Counted from the stretch's first letter, positions 1 through 10,111 are shown. The stretch is DNA of 64,000 nucleotides from an uncultured Bacilli bacterium (GCA_934098395.1 CAKOOM010000002.1:186001-250000); one strand, 5' to 3'. The notes: generated from the letters alone by a model not told the origin. Translations and numbers: made by a program.

Positions 1-850
1 TTTCACTTTTTTCGTGAAGTAATTTTTTTATTTCATCTATTTTATTTTTAAATTCATCTTTGATGTCTTTGCCTGTTTCTTCAGTTAGAGTTATTTTTAC
101 TGTGGGCATGGTGTTAAATAGGACAAATTCATCATACTTATTACCAGTAAATAATGGGGATAGGTATTTATCTAATTTATTGGTGGTGGAATCATTTATA
201 AATGATAATAATTCTTTGTAAGTATCACGAAGTTCTTCAATTTTGTTTTTAATAATTTTGGTATATTCATTTAATAATTCTTTGATATGATTATCACTAT
301 AATAAATTTCAATATAATTAGATAGATATGTTTTTTTGTCTACGAGTAAATCTAATTTGTTAGATATTTCTAAAATAAAATCTTTAATAATTTTATCATC
401 TTTTAAACAATAGGCATTAATCATCGAATTAAATGATTCTTCTCCGTACTTTCTTTCAAAAATATCAGTAATTATTTTGTTTTTATATATTGAAATGATG
501 TTTTTATCGGTTATTGAAATATCTTTTTTGATGTTTAATAAGTAATGATATTTTTTTACAACGGATAAGGCAAAAGAATCAAAAGTTGTTATATATGATG
601 AATCTAAAAGTCCTAATTGTTCGGTTAGATTATTTTTTATGATGGCAGAACGGATACGATTTTTCATTTCGTTGGCAGCTTCGTTGGTGAATGTTAATAC
701 AAGTAGTCTATCAACGGGAATACCATCATTTATTTTTCTTATTACTCTTTGAGTTAAAACGGCGGTTTTTCCGGAACCAGCTCCAGCGGATACGATAATA
801 TTAGTGCCTTCAAGATCTATTGCTAATTGTTGATTTTTGGTGTTAGCCAA
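1..850 (-). CDS. addA: ATP-dependent helicase/nuclease subunit A (AddA), N-terminal part; runs off the window
   Basis: UvrD-type superfamily 1 helicase subunit of the AddAB (RexAB) recombination nuclease, which processes double-strand breaks for RecA. The start is a TTG at 850 that overlaps the addB stop by 8 bases; a good GGAGGTG site sits a few bases before it and no ATG fits. Residues 19-26 read GAGSGKTA after IIVSA, the Walker A motif, and the helicase motif LTFTNEAANEMKNRI (Ia) follows. The frame stays open to base 1, so about 283 residues are visible and the helicase core and RecB-like nuclease lie outside. It is translationally coupled to addB. Only the family and N-terminus can be judged here. 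Confidence 0.93.
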   Translation of the reverse strand, partial: MANTKNQQLAIDLEGTNIIVSAGAGSGKTAVLTQRVIRKINDGIPVDRLLVLTFTNEAANEMKNRIRSAIIKNNLTEQLGLLDSSYITTFDSFALSVVKKYHYLLNIKKDISITDKNIISIYKNKIITDIFERKYGEESFNSMINAYCLKDDKIIKDFILEISNKLDLLVDKKTYLSNYIEIYYSDNHIKELLNEYTKIIKNKIEELRDTYKELLSFINDSTTNKLDKYLSPLFTGNKYDEFVLFNTMPTVKITLTEETGKDIKDEFKNKIDEIKKLLHEKSE

Positions 851-3098
851 GTTCTTCACCTCCGTATTCTTTTGGTTCAATGGTAACTTCATCAAGTTTT
901 GTGACAAAGCAGATATCTTTAAATTTACAATAAGTACATGAGATGTTTTTTCCTTCACTTATTTTAGGATTGATATCAAAATTATTGTTTTGGATATTTT
1001 CTATTACATTTTTTATTTGACTTTCAGTAATGTCAGTAATTTCTTTAATTTCATCATTAGATAGTACTTTGGCACTTTTATAAAAACTTCCATCATTCTT
1101 GGTCTTCATGCCTTTAATTATTTTAGAGTTGTAGTATTCTCTGTCAAAACGTTCTAAAACAGATGCATCTGAATTAGAATATCCGATTAAGCGATAGTCT
1201 TTTTCAGTAATATTAAATTTTTGAAGATAAAATCCGGAATAAACAATATTCTTTAAATTTAATTTACTAGATAGATACAAATAGATTGGCAATTGAATGT
1301 TTAGACCATATTTTAAATATTTTAGAGTTATTTGATCGGCACCGGTTTTATAGTCGATTAAAGCAACATATGTCGTATCGTCATCTTGATAATATAATAC
1401 TTTATCAATTATTCCAATAAATGATATGTTATTACCATAATCTATTTCTATTTTTTTCTCATACATTGCATCTTTAAAAATGGTATATTCTTTTTCTAAT
1501 TTTATTTCATTTAGTAATTCACGGATACATTCTTTGTATTTTTCTAAGAAGAAGTTTTCTTTTTTAGTAAATGTTTTATCTCCGATAAAGATGGCGACGT
1601 ATTTATCGATATCTGTTTCATTGTTTGATAAGCATTGTTCTAAGACAAAATGAACCATACTACCGATAACGGTACTGAAGTTTTCTTCATAAATATCTAA
1701 CTTTAAAATATCGGTTAGATAATATTTAAAAGCACATTTGTTGTAATTTTGCATCTTAGAATACGATAGTTTTAGTTTATCTAAGTCTCTTTTAATATGC
1801 GTATATTTATTGTTATAGCTAAAGTAATTAATACTGTAATTATTTAATAGATAAGCAAAGTCTTTTGATTTATAGCCATATTTGATATATTCGTCATAGC
1901 AGGATGCTAATTTTATTTGATTAAGTTTTTTACTATAACTTATTTCTTTATTGATATTGGCTGGTACTTCTTTGAAATAATCAGATAATGTTGACTTGTA
2001 ATATGTTTTTTTATCATCTTTTTCTTTATAAGTTATGGTTAAATTTTTAATATCTGATAAGTTTTTAATAATATCAATACGTAAGTATTTGTTTAGTACT
2101 CGGGTGTCTTCTAAATTAAGATATTTTTTAATACTATCAGTGATGTATTCAGTGTCTTTGTAACTTATTGGTACTTGTCCGTCGTTAAAACCGAGAAAGA
2201 AGATATATTCAGTATCATCGGAAATGTGATCTAAATAGTCTATAATATTAATTGCTCCATTATAAGAAGTTTCAGGAATAGTACTAGTTTTAATTTTATG
2301 AATTATAAGATTTATGTCATCATATATTAGATATTTATTTATTACTTTTACTAGTTCGTTGTAGATTGGATCTTTTTGATTTAATTTATCTAGAGATTCT
2401 TTGATAGTGAATGAACTTATTAATTTTAGAAATTCTCTTACTAATGGAAAACTAACTAAATTAACTTGATTATTTAAATTTACTTTAAGATTAAACAAGG
2501 GAAATATTCGATTGATGGTGTTGTAGTAACTTTTATCTACATTAGTTAAATATATTTTCGAAGGAGAAATGCCGGAATCAATAAGGGAGGCAATGTTGTA
2601 GGCAACATACTCTACTTCTTCACTAATTTTATGAAATTTAATTATTTCATGGGGATAATTGTTATAGTTTCTTTTTACTTCTTTGTATTTTAAATTAGAT
2701 AAAGCTTTTAATAAATAATTATTAGGTCTTATATCGTAAAGAATAATATCAACGTTTTTTACATATTCTTGAAACAATTTGTTATATATTAGTAAGGAAT
2801 TTGATATAAGTTCTTTTTTAAGATTTACTAGGAAGTCTAACTTTTCTATATCATATAATGTATCTTCGACATAGTAAATATTTTCAAGATACATTTTGGC
2901 AATATCATATTTTATATTATATTTTTTCATGATATATAATATAGCAGATTCATCATAAGTAAAATATAATTTTTTGATAAATTCAGTTGGTGTCATAAGT
3001 TTTACTGGTTTTAAAATATTTAATTTTAGGAATTGTTCTTTAAAACCCTTTTTACATATTATTATAGTTTCTTTGTTTATATTTTTTATAAAATCCAT
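843..3098 (-). CDS. addB: ATP-dependent helicase/nuclease subunit B (AddB), compact form
   Basis: Partner of AddA in double-strand break resection. The C-terminal half has a PD-(D/E)XK nuclease: LSYSKMQNYNKC opens the domain, GSMVHFVLE carries its His, and ALIDYKTGAD carries the catalytic Asp and Lys. The final residues hold C-x2-C-x5-C (CTYCKFKDIC), which with the Cys of NKCAFKYY matches the four-Cys iron-sulfur staple of AddB. At 751 residues it is much shorter than the roughly 1100-1170 of Bacillus AddB, and no Walker A motif is visible near the N-terminus, so the inactivated helicase part is cut down. The 8-base overlap with addA supports a two-gene operon. Confidence 0.9.
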   Translation of the reverse strand: MDFIKNINKETIIICKKGFKEQFLKLNILKPVKLMTPTEFIKKLYFTYDESAILYIMKKYNIKYDIAKMYLENIYYVEDTLYDIEKLDFLVNLKKELISNSLLIYNKLFQEYVKNVDIILYDIRPNNYLLKALSNLKYKEVKRNYNNYPHEIIKFHKISEEVEYVAYNIASLIDSGISPSKIYLTNVDKSYYNTINRIFPLFNLKVNLNNQVNLVSFPLVREFLKLISSFTIKESLDKLNQKDPIYNELVKVINKYLIYDDINLIIHKIKTSTIPETSYNGAINIIDYLDHISDDTEYIFFLGFNDGQVPISYKDTEYITDSIKKYLNLEDTRVLNKYLRIDIIKNLSDIKNLTITYKEKDDKKTYYKSTLSDYFKEVPANINKEISYSKKLNQIKLASCYDEYIKYGYKSKDFAYLLNNYSINYFSYNNKYTHIKRDLDKLKLSYSKMQNYNKCAFKYYLTDILKLDIYEENFSTVIGSMVHFVLEQCLSNNETDIDKYVAIFIGDKTFTKKENFFLEKYKECIRELLNEIKLEKEYTIFKDAMYEKKIEIDYGNNISFIGIIDKVLYYQDDDTTYVALIDYKTGADQITLKYLKYGLNIQLPIYLYLSSKLNLKNIVYSGFYLQKFNITEKDYRLIGYSNSDASVLERFDREYYNSKIIKGMKTKNDGSFYKSAKVLSNDEIKEITDITESQIKNVIENIQNNNFDINPKISEGKNISCTYCKFKDICFVTKLDEVTIEPKEYGGEELG

Positions 3099-3148
3099 AT
3101 TGTTACCTCTAATTAATTATAACATTAATAAAGAAAAAAACCAATTGA

Positions 3149-3622
3149 TTATGGTCTTTTATTTTGTTTAAATAGCAAACTTAGAGTTTTTCTGGCTATA
3201 GGTCCTACGATAAATATTTGTATGGGATAAGCCATTATAAAATTTTTACATAAAGATATAATGTAATTACAGAAAAAATTGCTATTTATGGGACTTTTTG
3301 TAATCATGGCATACATACTCATTAAGGATACCATGGTTAATACGGTAAATGTTTGAATTGATAATATTACAAACATTTTAGGATCTTTTTTGGAATCTAC
3401 TATTTTAAAGGCGGACTTTTTTGCAAAGGGTCCAGCAATAAAATATGCTAAGGGAATAGCAATAATTAATTCTTTGTAAAATTCTTTAAAGGCAAGTAAA
3501 AAAGTTTCATTTACTAGCCCATTTGGAGAATTTATAGCAATATTATATGTAGTCATAAAATATACCATTAGGATGGCGTTTATTAGAGTAAATATAAAAC
3601 TTTCTAATTTTGTTTTTGGCAT
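3149..3622 (-). CDS. DUF2798 family membrane protein, duplicated domain
   Basis: A 157-residue membrane protein of two similar halves. Each half has a pair of hydrophobic segments and ends in a G-P-x-A-[RK]-K motif (AGPFAKKSAF near residue 65, VGPIARKTLS near 145), the pattern of DUF2798 proteins. The function of the family is not established. It stands alone between addB and an AI-2E family permease on the same strand. A short ATG start with weak upstream AG-rich sequence was accepted because it begins the first repeat unit. Confidence 0.75.
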   Translation of the reverse strand: MPKTKLESFIFTLINAILMVYFMTTYNIAINSPNGLVNETFLLAFKEFYKELIIAIPLAYFIAGPFAKKSAFKIVDSKKDPKMFVILSIQTFTVLTMVSLMSMYAMITKSPINSNFFCNYIISLCKNFIMAYPIQIFIVGPIARKTLSLLFKQNKRP

Positions 3623-3674
3623 GATATATTCACTTCCGTTTCTGTTAGATAAATGTCTTTTTTGTCAAAAAAAA

Positions 3675-3705
3675 GACCATCTAGTCGCGGACAATGACTA
3701 GACAG
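3675..3705 (-). terminator. possible terminator after the AI-2E family permease
   Basis: A 6-bp stem (CTAGTC/GACTAG) with a 9-base loop, followed on the minus strand after six bases by a run of eight T. The gap before the T run makes this a weak call. Confidence 0.35.
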
Positions 3706-3756
3706 CGTTTAATGTCTTTAGTATTATAACACTAATTTAATTAAAAAATCAACTGT

Positions 3757-4818
3757 TTATGATTTTTTGTTTTGTTTGATTTTTCTTACTTTATGATAGA
3801 TATCTTTTCGATAGAAGTTATAGGTTGTTTTGATAACGATGGCTACTGGAATTGAGAGAACAATTCCCCAAAAACCAGCTATTATTCCACCAGCTGAAAC
3901 AGCAAATATTACTAGTATTGGATGAAGGGAATTAGTTTTTCCATATACTTTGGGACTTATTACATTACCATCCATTATTGGACAGATTATACATATTAGT
4001 GCTGTTAATAAGAACATTTTAGTACTTATTACAGATGATACGAGTAATGAGATGACAGCGACAATGAAACCACCAAACCATGGAATTATTGCAGATACTC
4101 CAGATAAGATACCTAATATCAAATAGTTAGGATGTCCAATTAATAGGAAAACAATGGTATATTCGGCAATTTGAATTAGGATATTTAGTCCCATGCCACT
4201 GATATATTTTGTTAATTCGTTATCTAATTTCATTAAATAGTTACCAGTTCTTTTATTTTTATGAGAATAGTATTTTTTGATACCAGCTCTAATTTTATCC
4301 ATATCATTTAAAAAATAAATTGCAGCACATACAACAACGATACCAGTTGTAGCAACACCGATGGATGAACTTACTACAGAGATTGCTCCAGATGAGATAC
4401 TACTACCAAGATTAGTTATAATATTGGTACTAAAATCAGTAAGAGTTGATTGAAGTGAACCAAAATTAATTTCATACTTGGTAGACATATCCGATAGAAA
4501 TACTGAGATGTTACTGATAAAAAGTAATATTTGTTCATATAATAGTGGTACAGTTAGAAGAATTATTATTAAGAGTGAACCTATACCTAGGATACAAACG
4601 GTTAGAATTGCTAACCATTTTGGTGAACCGGCATCGACAAGCTTTTTTACTAGTGGGTATATAACATAGGCAAGCGCAAATGCTAATAGAAATGGGGATA
4701 TTATTTTGAAAATGTTAGCTACTATGCCAATCCATAGTCCACGAATTGTATACAATAAACATATGATGGCGATTATAATTAGTAGGTTTAATAATTTATA
4801 ATTTAATTTGTCTTTCAT
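3757..4818 (-). CDS. AI-2E family transporter (PF01594-type, YtvI/PerM-like)
   Basis: A 353-residue polytopic membrane protein with about eight predicted membrane segments: two at the N-terminus (residues 9-55), one at 65-90, then a long soluble stretch and the C-terminal bundle with the family motif GxxxGxxxxxPGG-like ILGILSGVSAIIPWFGGFIVAVI. Known members have been linked to AI-2 export, ion/proton antiport or general permease roles, so a substrate cannot be named. It begins at an ATG at 4818 and has a Lys-rich tail (KIKQNKKS). Confidence 0.85.
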   Translation of the reverse strand: MKDKLNYKLLNLLIIIAIICLLYTIRGLWIGIVANIFKIISPFLLAFALAYVIYPLVKKLVDAGSPKWLAILTVCILGIGSLLIIILLTVPLLYEQILLFISNISVFLSDMSTKYEINFGSLQSTLTDFSTNIITNLGSSISSGAISVVSSSIGVATTGIVVVCAAIYFLNDMDKIRAGIKKYYSHKNKRTGNYLMKLDNELTKYISGMGLNILIQIAEYTIVFLLIGHPNYLILGILSGVSAIIPWFGGFIVAVISLLVSSVISTKMFLLTALICIICPIMDGNVISPKVYGKTNSLHPILVIFAVSAGGIIAGFWGIVLSIPVAIVIKTTYNFYRKDIYHKVRKIKQNKKS

Positions 4819-4896
4819 ATTTTACACATCCTTTTATTTAATTATATCATAAAATAAATAAAAAAATAGATATAATTATCTACTTTTTACATTTTA

Positions 4897-5109
4897 TTAT
4901 AATTTATCTGGTGTTTTGTTTATATGAATTAAATCATCATATACTTCTTCCAAAGCTCTTCCAATAGTTTTTTTAGACTTATAATCACTGACTGGTTTTT
5001 GATAAAAGTCTGTTTTAATCATTTGCTTGCTTCTAGAAGATGCAATGTATACTAATGCATATTTGGAATCAACTTTTGTTAGTAGTTTATCAATTGATGG
5101 ATAAATCAC
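4897..5109 (-). CDS. rpoZ: DNA-directed RNA polymerase omega subunit
   Basis: A 70-residue protein that matches RpoZ along its length: YPSIDKLLTKVDSKYALVYIASSRSKQM followed by the KSKKTIGRALEEVYDD block that packs on the beta-prime subunit. Omega assists assembly and stability of RNA polymerase. The length is normal for the family (65-80). It lies alone, with no gmk next to it as in Bacillus. The start at 5109 is preceded by GGGAGTGTGAT. Confidence 0.88.
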   Translation of the reverse strand: MIYPSIDKLLTKVDSKYALVYIASSRSKQMIKTDFYQKPVSDYKSKKTIGRALEEVYDDLIHINKTPDKL

Positions 5110-5274
5110 AATATCACACTCCCTTATCTTATATATTAATCTTATTATAAGTTTTTGTTATTTACAAGTGGGTTTACAAAAATTAGACACAAAATGTTAA
5201 TTTAATAATTAACTTATTATTTGATAGTATTTTTAATAATTGTATGATATATTTTAGTTGGAGGTGTTAATTAT

Positions 5275-6375
5275 ATGAATAATAAGAAAAATAGTAGATT
5301 ATTACTGATATTCTTTTTGGTTTTAGTAATAATTATTGGATTAATATTTGTAAACAGGAAAAATTTACAAATAAGCTACTATAGTAAAATGAGTGGTTAT
5401 AAAGAGACGACGATTAGTACTTTTATAGATAGTGATAAATATGATGTTGTTAGTAAACATAAATATTCAAAATTATTGGATGAAATTGTTAATACTAAAT
5501 ACTATAATGATAAGTATATAGATGAGTATTTAGCAATTAAATATATCGAACAAGATGGATATTTGGAAAATATTAGTAAGATGTTAGATATTGGATATAA
5601 TGCTAAAGAAATTAATACAATATATGAAAAGCTTGGTAATAATGGGATTAATTATATAAAAGATAATAGTTATATAAATGATTTAATAGGATTAATAAGT
5701 ATTGATTATTTTAGAGAAGATAATATAGATAGATATGTTAAATATAAAAATAATAATAAAGATATATTAGATAGTGATGTAGTTCTTAAAGTAAATATTG
5801 GGCTTGATAATAAATATTATACGAATGTGATAGATATAGAAGAAAGTGATAAGTTAGATACGATTGTTAATAAATATCATCGTCTTAGTAGTAGTTATTC
5901 TCCAAATGATTTAGTTCAGGTTAAATATGGAAGCGTTACTTTAAGAAAAGAAGCTGCTGAACACTTTGATAAAATGTGTGATGACGCTTTAAAGAATGGA
6001 TTTTTAATATATGGTGGTTCTGGATATAGGTCTTATAGTCATCAAGCAAAGCTTTATAATAATTATGTGGCAAAGGATGGTTTTGACAATGCAGAGAGAT
6101 ATTCAGCAAGACCAGGATATTCAGAACATCAATTAGGACTTGCAATGGATATTCTGAATAAAAATTGGCAGTTTATTAGTAAGAATGATGAAGAATATAC
6201 TTGGCTTGTAAATAATTCTTATAAATATGGCTTTATTTTGAGATATCCTGAGGGAAAAGAAAATATTACTGGTTATATGTATGAAGAATGGCATTTTAGA
6301 TACTTTGGATTGGAATTAGCTAAAGAATTATATGATAAAAAGTTGGTATATGAGGAATATTTAGCGATGAAATAA
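5275..6375 (+). CDS. M15-family D-alanyl-D-alanine carboxypeptidase (VanY/LdcB-like), membrane anchored
   Basis: Trims the D-Ala end (or the L,D-bond) of peptidoglycan stem peptides outside the cell. An uncleaved N-terminal membrane anchor spans residues 8-26. The C-terminal ~150 residues form the zinc peptidase: GYRSYSHQAKLYNN, then SEHQLGLAMD with H285 and D292 (HxxxxxxD), and EEWHFRYFG with E337 and H340. The middle (60-210) is a low-complexity, Asn/Asp/Lys-rich region of unknown role. The start has a GGAGGTG site 8 bases upstream. Whether it is D,D- or L,D-specific cannot be read from sequence alone. Confidence 0.88.
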   Translation: MNNKKNSRLLLIFFLVLVIIIGLIFVNRKNLQISYYSKMSGYKETTISTFIDSDKYDVVSKHKYSKLLDEIVNTKYYNDKYIDEYLAIKYIEQDGYLENISKMLDIGYNAKEINTIYEKLGNNGINYIKDNSYINDLIGLISIDYFREDNIDRYVKYKNNNKDILDSDVVLKVNIGLDNKYYTNVIDIEESDKLDTIVNKYHRLSSSYSPNDLVQVKYGSVTLRKEAAEHFDKMCDDALKNGFLIYGGSGYRSYSHQAKLYNNYVAKDGFDNAERYSARPGYSEHQLGLAMDILNKNWQFISKNDEEYTWLVNNSYKYGFILRYPEGKENITGYMYEEWHFRYFGLELAKELYDKKLVYEEYLAMK

Positions 6376-6391
6376 AAATTATTAAAAGGGA

Positions 6392-6420
6392 TTGACAAAA
6401 CGCTTAACTTATTATAGAAT
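6392..6420 (+). promoter_or_regulatory. promoter of tRNA-Ser
   Basis: TTGACA at 6392-6397, a 17-base spacer and TAGAAT at 6415-6420, just before the tRNA. A near-consensus sigma-A promoter. Confidence 0.85.
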
Positions 6421-6437
6421 TAGTATGTAGCGTTTTT

Positions 6438-6528
6438 GGAGTAGTACTCAAGAGGCTGAAGAGGCGCCCCTGCTAAGGGTGTAGACCGGGTAACTGGTGC
6501 GAGAGTTCAAATCTCTCCTACTCCGCCA
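6438..6528 (+). tRNA. tRNA-Ser (anticodon GCU)
   Basis: A class II tRNA with a long variable arm. The acceptor stem pairs GGAGTAG with CTACTCC, followed by discriminator G and an encoded CCA (6526-6528). The anticodon loop CTGCTAA places GCT at 6472-6474, reading AGC/AGU. The T arm GTTCAAATC is standard. It has its own promoter upstream and a hairpin terminator downstream, so it is a single-gene unit. Confidence 0.97.
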
Positions 6529-6539
6529 TTATAGATAAT

Positions 6540-6562
6540 ACTAGGATTTGTTCCTAGTTTTT
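6540..6562 (+). terminator. terminator of tRNA-Ser
   Basis: ACTAGGA pairs with TCCTAGT across a five-base loop and is followed by a run of T (6558-6562). Confidence 0.85.
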
Positions 6563-6650
6563 CTTTACATTAATTTGTTTTATTTTAATTACTTAGAACT
6601 ATTTTGTAGATAATTATTTAACTTTATAGTATAATTTTTTTGGGTGGAAC

Positions 6651-7181
6651 ATGATAACAATTAAAAATAATAAATTAATTAACTATGGCAATAGAGGAAT
6701 GACTTTGGAGAGCGATATTAATTTAACTAATGATTATTATAAAGAAAAGAAAATAGCTTTAATATATAAAAAACCAATACCTATTAAGGTGCTTAGAGTA
6801 AATGATACTAAGACAAGAATAAAAGATGGTTTTTATGAGACTAAGTCTACGTTAGATTATAGTGGAATATATAAAGAAAAATATATTGAGTTTGATGCTA
6901 AAGAAACTAATGGTAAGACTAGTTTTCCTTTGTCGAATATTCATATGCATCAAATAGAACATATTAAGAATATTATATATTATGGTGGAATAGCTTTTTT
7001 GATAGTTAGATTTAATTATTATAATGAAACATATTTATTACTTGGAAATGATTTAATTAGTTATATCGATAGTAATACTAGAAAGTCTATTCCATATAGT
7101 TATTTTAAGGATAATTGTAAAGAAATAAAATTGTTGTATAGTCCTAGATTGGATTATTTAAAAATAATTGATATTTTATAA
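6651..7181 (+). CDS. recU: Holliday junction resolvase RecU
   Basis: Endonuclease that cuts four-way junctions in recombination and chromosome segregation. The protein follows RecU throughout: GMTLESDINLTNDYY, KKPIPIKVLRV, the catalytic segment STLDYSGIYKEKYIEFDAKETNG (Asp and E-x-K of the PD-(D/E)XK fold), and FPLSNIHMHQIEHI. Length 176 is slightly below Bacillus RecU (about 206), mainly at the N-terminus. It sits directly upstream of the class A PBP gene, the same order as recU-ponA in Bacillus. A TATAAT at 6630 and GGGTGG site precede the ATG. Confidence 0.93.
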   Translation: MITIKNNKLINYGNRGMTLESDINLTNDYYKEKKIALIYKKPIPIKVLRVNDTKTRIKDGFYETKSTLDYSGIYKEKYIEFDAKETNGKTSFPLSNIHMHQIEHIKNIIYYGGIAFLIVRFNYYNETYLLLGNDLISYIDSNTRKSIPYSYFKDNCKEIKLLYSPRLDYLKIIDIL

Positions 7182-7225
7182 TTTATATATTATAATATAA
7201 TAGATAAGTAAGGAAGTTGATAAAA

Positions 7226-10111
7226 GTGAGAAAAGTTAAGAAAAAAAATGTATTTGATAAGATTAAATACTCGATAAATGATACGATTGATAGTGCTAAG
7301 AAAAAGACTAGAAGAAATACTCGGGATGAAGATACGATCAAGAAAAAGACGGGTGTTAAGAAGAAGACTACTACTAAGAAAAAGGTTAATAGTGATAAGA
7401 AAAAGCGAAGCCTTTGGAAAAAAATATTAACAGTAATACTAATAATAGGTATTTGTTGTATTTTGCTAGTTACTCTATTCTTTGGTTATATAGTAATTAG
7501 TGCTCCGAAATTTAGTGAATCTGCTTTTGCGGTTAAAGATCAAACTGTGGTTTATGATATTAACGGTGATGTTATTACAACGCTAGGAGCTGAAAAAAGA
7601 GAAAGTGTTTCTTATGATGAGTTACCACAAGTACTTATTGATGCAATTATAGCTACAGAAGATTCGAGATTTTTCCAACACAATGGCGTTGACTTACCTA
7701 GATTCTTGAAAGCAAGTGTTTTACAAGTAGTAGGAATTGATGGCGGTGGTGCTTCGACAATAACGATGCAAACTGTTAAAAATAATTTGACAAGTACTGA
7801 GAGTCATGGTATTAAAGGTATTATCCGTAAATTTCAAGATGTTTATTTATCTGTTTTTAAAGTAGAAAAACAATATTCTAAGGAAGAAATTATTGAATTA
7901 TATGTTAATAACTATAATTTAGGTGATAATATATATGGTGTTAGCGAGGCTGCAAAGTATTATTTTGGTAAATCTATTTCTGAACTTACTTTACCTGAAG
8001 CTTCTTTGATAGCTGGATTATTCCAAGCTCCAAATGGACATAATCCATATCGTCATATTGATAGTGCTACGAGTAGAAGAAATACAGTTTTAGAATTAAT
8101 GGTTAGACATGGATATATTACTAAAGAAGTAGCTGAACTTGCTAAGAAAGTTAAAATTGAAGATCTTTTGGCTGGTAAGGCTGAGGCTACTCCATATCAA
8201 GGATATATTGATGCAGTAATTGATGAAGTCGAGAAAAAGACAAAAAATAATCCATATAAAGTTCCAATGAAGATATATACGACAATGGAACGTAGTATTC
8301 AAGATGGTATTAATACAGTTTTAAATAATAGCGAGTGGTATTGGAAAGATGATAAAGTTCAATCAGGTATAGCTGTTGTTAATGTTCAGACTGGTGCTAT
8401 TTCAGCAATTGGTGCTGGTAGAAATAGAAGTGGTGAAAGAACATTTAATTATGCTACGGATGCAAAAAGACAACCAGGTTCTACGGCTAAACCAATATTT
8501 GACTATGGCCCTGGTATTGAATATAATAATTTTTCATCATATACCCTATTTAATGATGAACCTTGGACTTATACGAATGGTCCTTCAGTAAATAACTGGG
8601 ATATGCAATTCCATGGATTAGTTACTACGAGATATGCTTTACAATATTCAAGAAACGTTCCGGCACTTAAAGCATTTCAACAAGTCGGTCCTAAGAATTC
8701 ACAAAAATTTGCTTATTCTTTGGGATTAGATGTTTCATTAAATAAGAACTCAGATAATTATCGTCAATTAAAAGGCGGTGGAGATAATGCAATTAATGAA
8801 GCTTATTCAATAGGTGGTGTTGCTGAAGGATTTACTCCTCTTGAGATGGCAGCTGCATATTCTGGATTTGCTTCAGGTGGTTATTATACTGAACCATACT
8901 CTGTTACAAAGATTGAATACCGTGATACTGGTGAAGTTGAAGAATTCAAACCTGAAAAAGAAAGAGTTATGAAAGAATCTACGGCATATATTATGAATAA
9001 TATTTTGGAATCTGCTGTTACTTCGGGATTTGCTGGTGGAGCTAGTGTGGCTGGTTCTCATGTGGCAGCAAAAACTGGTACTTCAAACTTTAGTGAAGAT
9101 GCATTAAAGAAATATAATTTACCAAATTATGCAGTTAATGACTTGTGGACGGTTGCTTATACTTCACAATACTCTGTAGCTGTATGGTATGGATATGAAA
9201 GTGCAGAAATTGGTTATAATATAAATGGAGGCGGCCATAAAGAGGCAGTTACTTCTGCTGTTATGAGATATATTCCTAAGGATACGAAAGGATGGACAAT
9301 GCCTAGTTCGGTTGTAGCATCACAGGTAGAAAAAGAAACTGTTCCTGCTAGATTACCTAGTGCTAATACTCCATCAAATATGATATTAACAGAATACTTT
9401 GTTAAGGGGACTCAACCTACAGAAGTGTCTGAGAGATATCAAACTTTAGATGATGTTACTGGATTAGATGCTAAGACTAGTGGTAATACTGCTACCCTAT
9501 CTTGGGATTATGAAACTCCAACAGTACTTACAGATGCTTATTTAAATAAATATTTCTCACAAAGTACGTTTGGTCATAGCACTAATAACTTTATTTCAGC
9601 AAGAAAAAATTATAACAAGAACACTCTTGGCACATTAGGATTTGGTATATATAAAGAAGAAAGTGATGGTACACTTACGTTAGTTGGATTTACTACGAAT
9701 AAGACATATACTTATACTGGTGCTGGAGATACTACATTAGTTGTTAAAGCTGAACATGCTAACTTTAAAACAAATGCTAGCAAAGGTTCTAAAGTAACAT
9801 TTAGCTTGAGCGGTGGCGGTGTTGGTGTTATATTAGCAATGCTTGATGGTGGTTTATCTGTAGAAGCTAATGCCGGTAATTATACCGAAGCAGGATTTAA
9901 ATATATATATTATGGTACACAAGATGTTACTAATTCAGCTAACATTACTTATAAAATATTAGATAATAATAGTGAACTTGGTGAGTATTCTTCAAAGGTA
10001 GAATTTGTTAGTAAAATGAATTCGTTAACTAGAGGAAAATATAGAGTTAAGTATATTATTTCTTATGGTGGAAAAGAAGAAACTAAAACTAGAACAGTTA
10101 CATTAAAATAG
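7226..10111 (+). CDS. ponA: Class A penicillin-binding protein 1 (bifunctional transglycosylase/transpeptidase)
   Basis: Polymerises and cross-links peptidoglycan at the outer membrane face. GTG at 7226 is chosen because AGGAAG lies 9 bases before it; the in-frame TTG at 7217 would touch that site. Lys-rich cytoplasmic tail (1-64), membrane anchor (67-92), glycosyltransferase domain with IATEDSRFF (E145) and LIAGLFQAPNGHNP, then transpeptidase motifs SxxK (S419 in GSTAKP), SRN (475-477) and KTGT (616-619). From about residue 730 there is a long C-terminal extension with Ig/FN3-like beta segments ending in a Lys tail. Downstream of recU as in Bacillus. Confidence 0.95.
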   Translation: MRKVKKKNVFDKIKYSINDTIDSAKKKTRRNTRDEDTIKKKTGVKKKTTTKKKVNSDKKKRSLWKKILTVILIIGICCILLVTLFFGYIVISAPKFSESAFAVKDQTVVYDINGDVITTLGAEKRESVSYDELPQVLIDAIIATEDSRFFQHNGVDLPRFLKASVLQVVGIDGGGASTITMQTVKNNLTSTESHGIKGIIRKFQDVYLSVFKVEKQYSKEEIIELYVNNYNLGDNIYGVSEAAKYYFGKSISELTLPEASLIAGLFQAPNGHNPYRHIDSATSRRNTVLELMVRHGYITKEVAELAKKVKIEDLLAGKAEATPYQGYIDAVIDEVEKKTKNNPYKVPMKIYTTMERSIQDGINTVLNNSEWYWKDDKVQSGIAVVNVQTGAISAIGAGRNRSGERTFNYATDAKRQPGSTAKPIFDYGPGIEYNNFSSYTLFNDEPWTYTNGPSVNNWDMQFHGLVTTRYALQYSRNVPALKAFQQVGPKNSQKFAYSLGLDVSLNKNSDNYRQLKGGGDNAINEAYSIGGVAEGFTPLEMAAAYSGFASGGYYTEPYSVTKIEYRDTGEVEEFKPEKERVMKESTAYIMNNILESAVTSGFAGGASVAGSHVAAKTGTSNFSEDALKKYNLPNYAVNDLWTVAYTSQYSVAVWYGYESAEIGYNINGGGHKEAVTSAVMRYIPKDTKGWTMPSSVVASQVEKETVPARLPSANTPSNMILTEYFVKGTQPTEVSERYQTLDDVTGLDAKTSGNTATLSWDYETPTVLTDAYLNKYFSQSTFGHSTNNFISARKNYNKNTLGTLGFGIYKEESDGTLTLVGFTTNKTYTYTGAGDTTLVVKAEHANFKTNASKGSKVTFSLSGGGVGVILAMLDGGLSVEANAGNYTEAGFKYIYYGTQDVTNSANITYKILDNNSELGEYSSKVEFVSKMNSLTRGKYRVKYIISYGGKEETKTRTVTLK

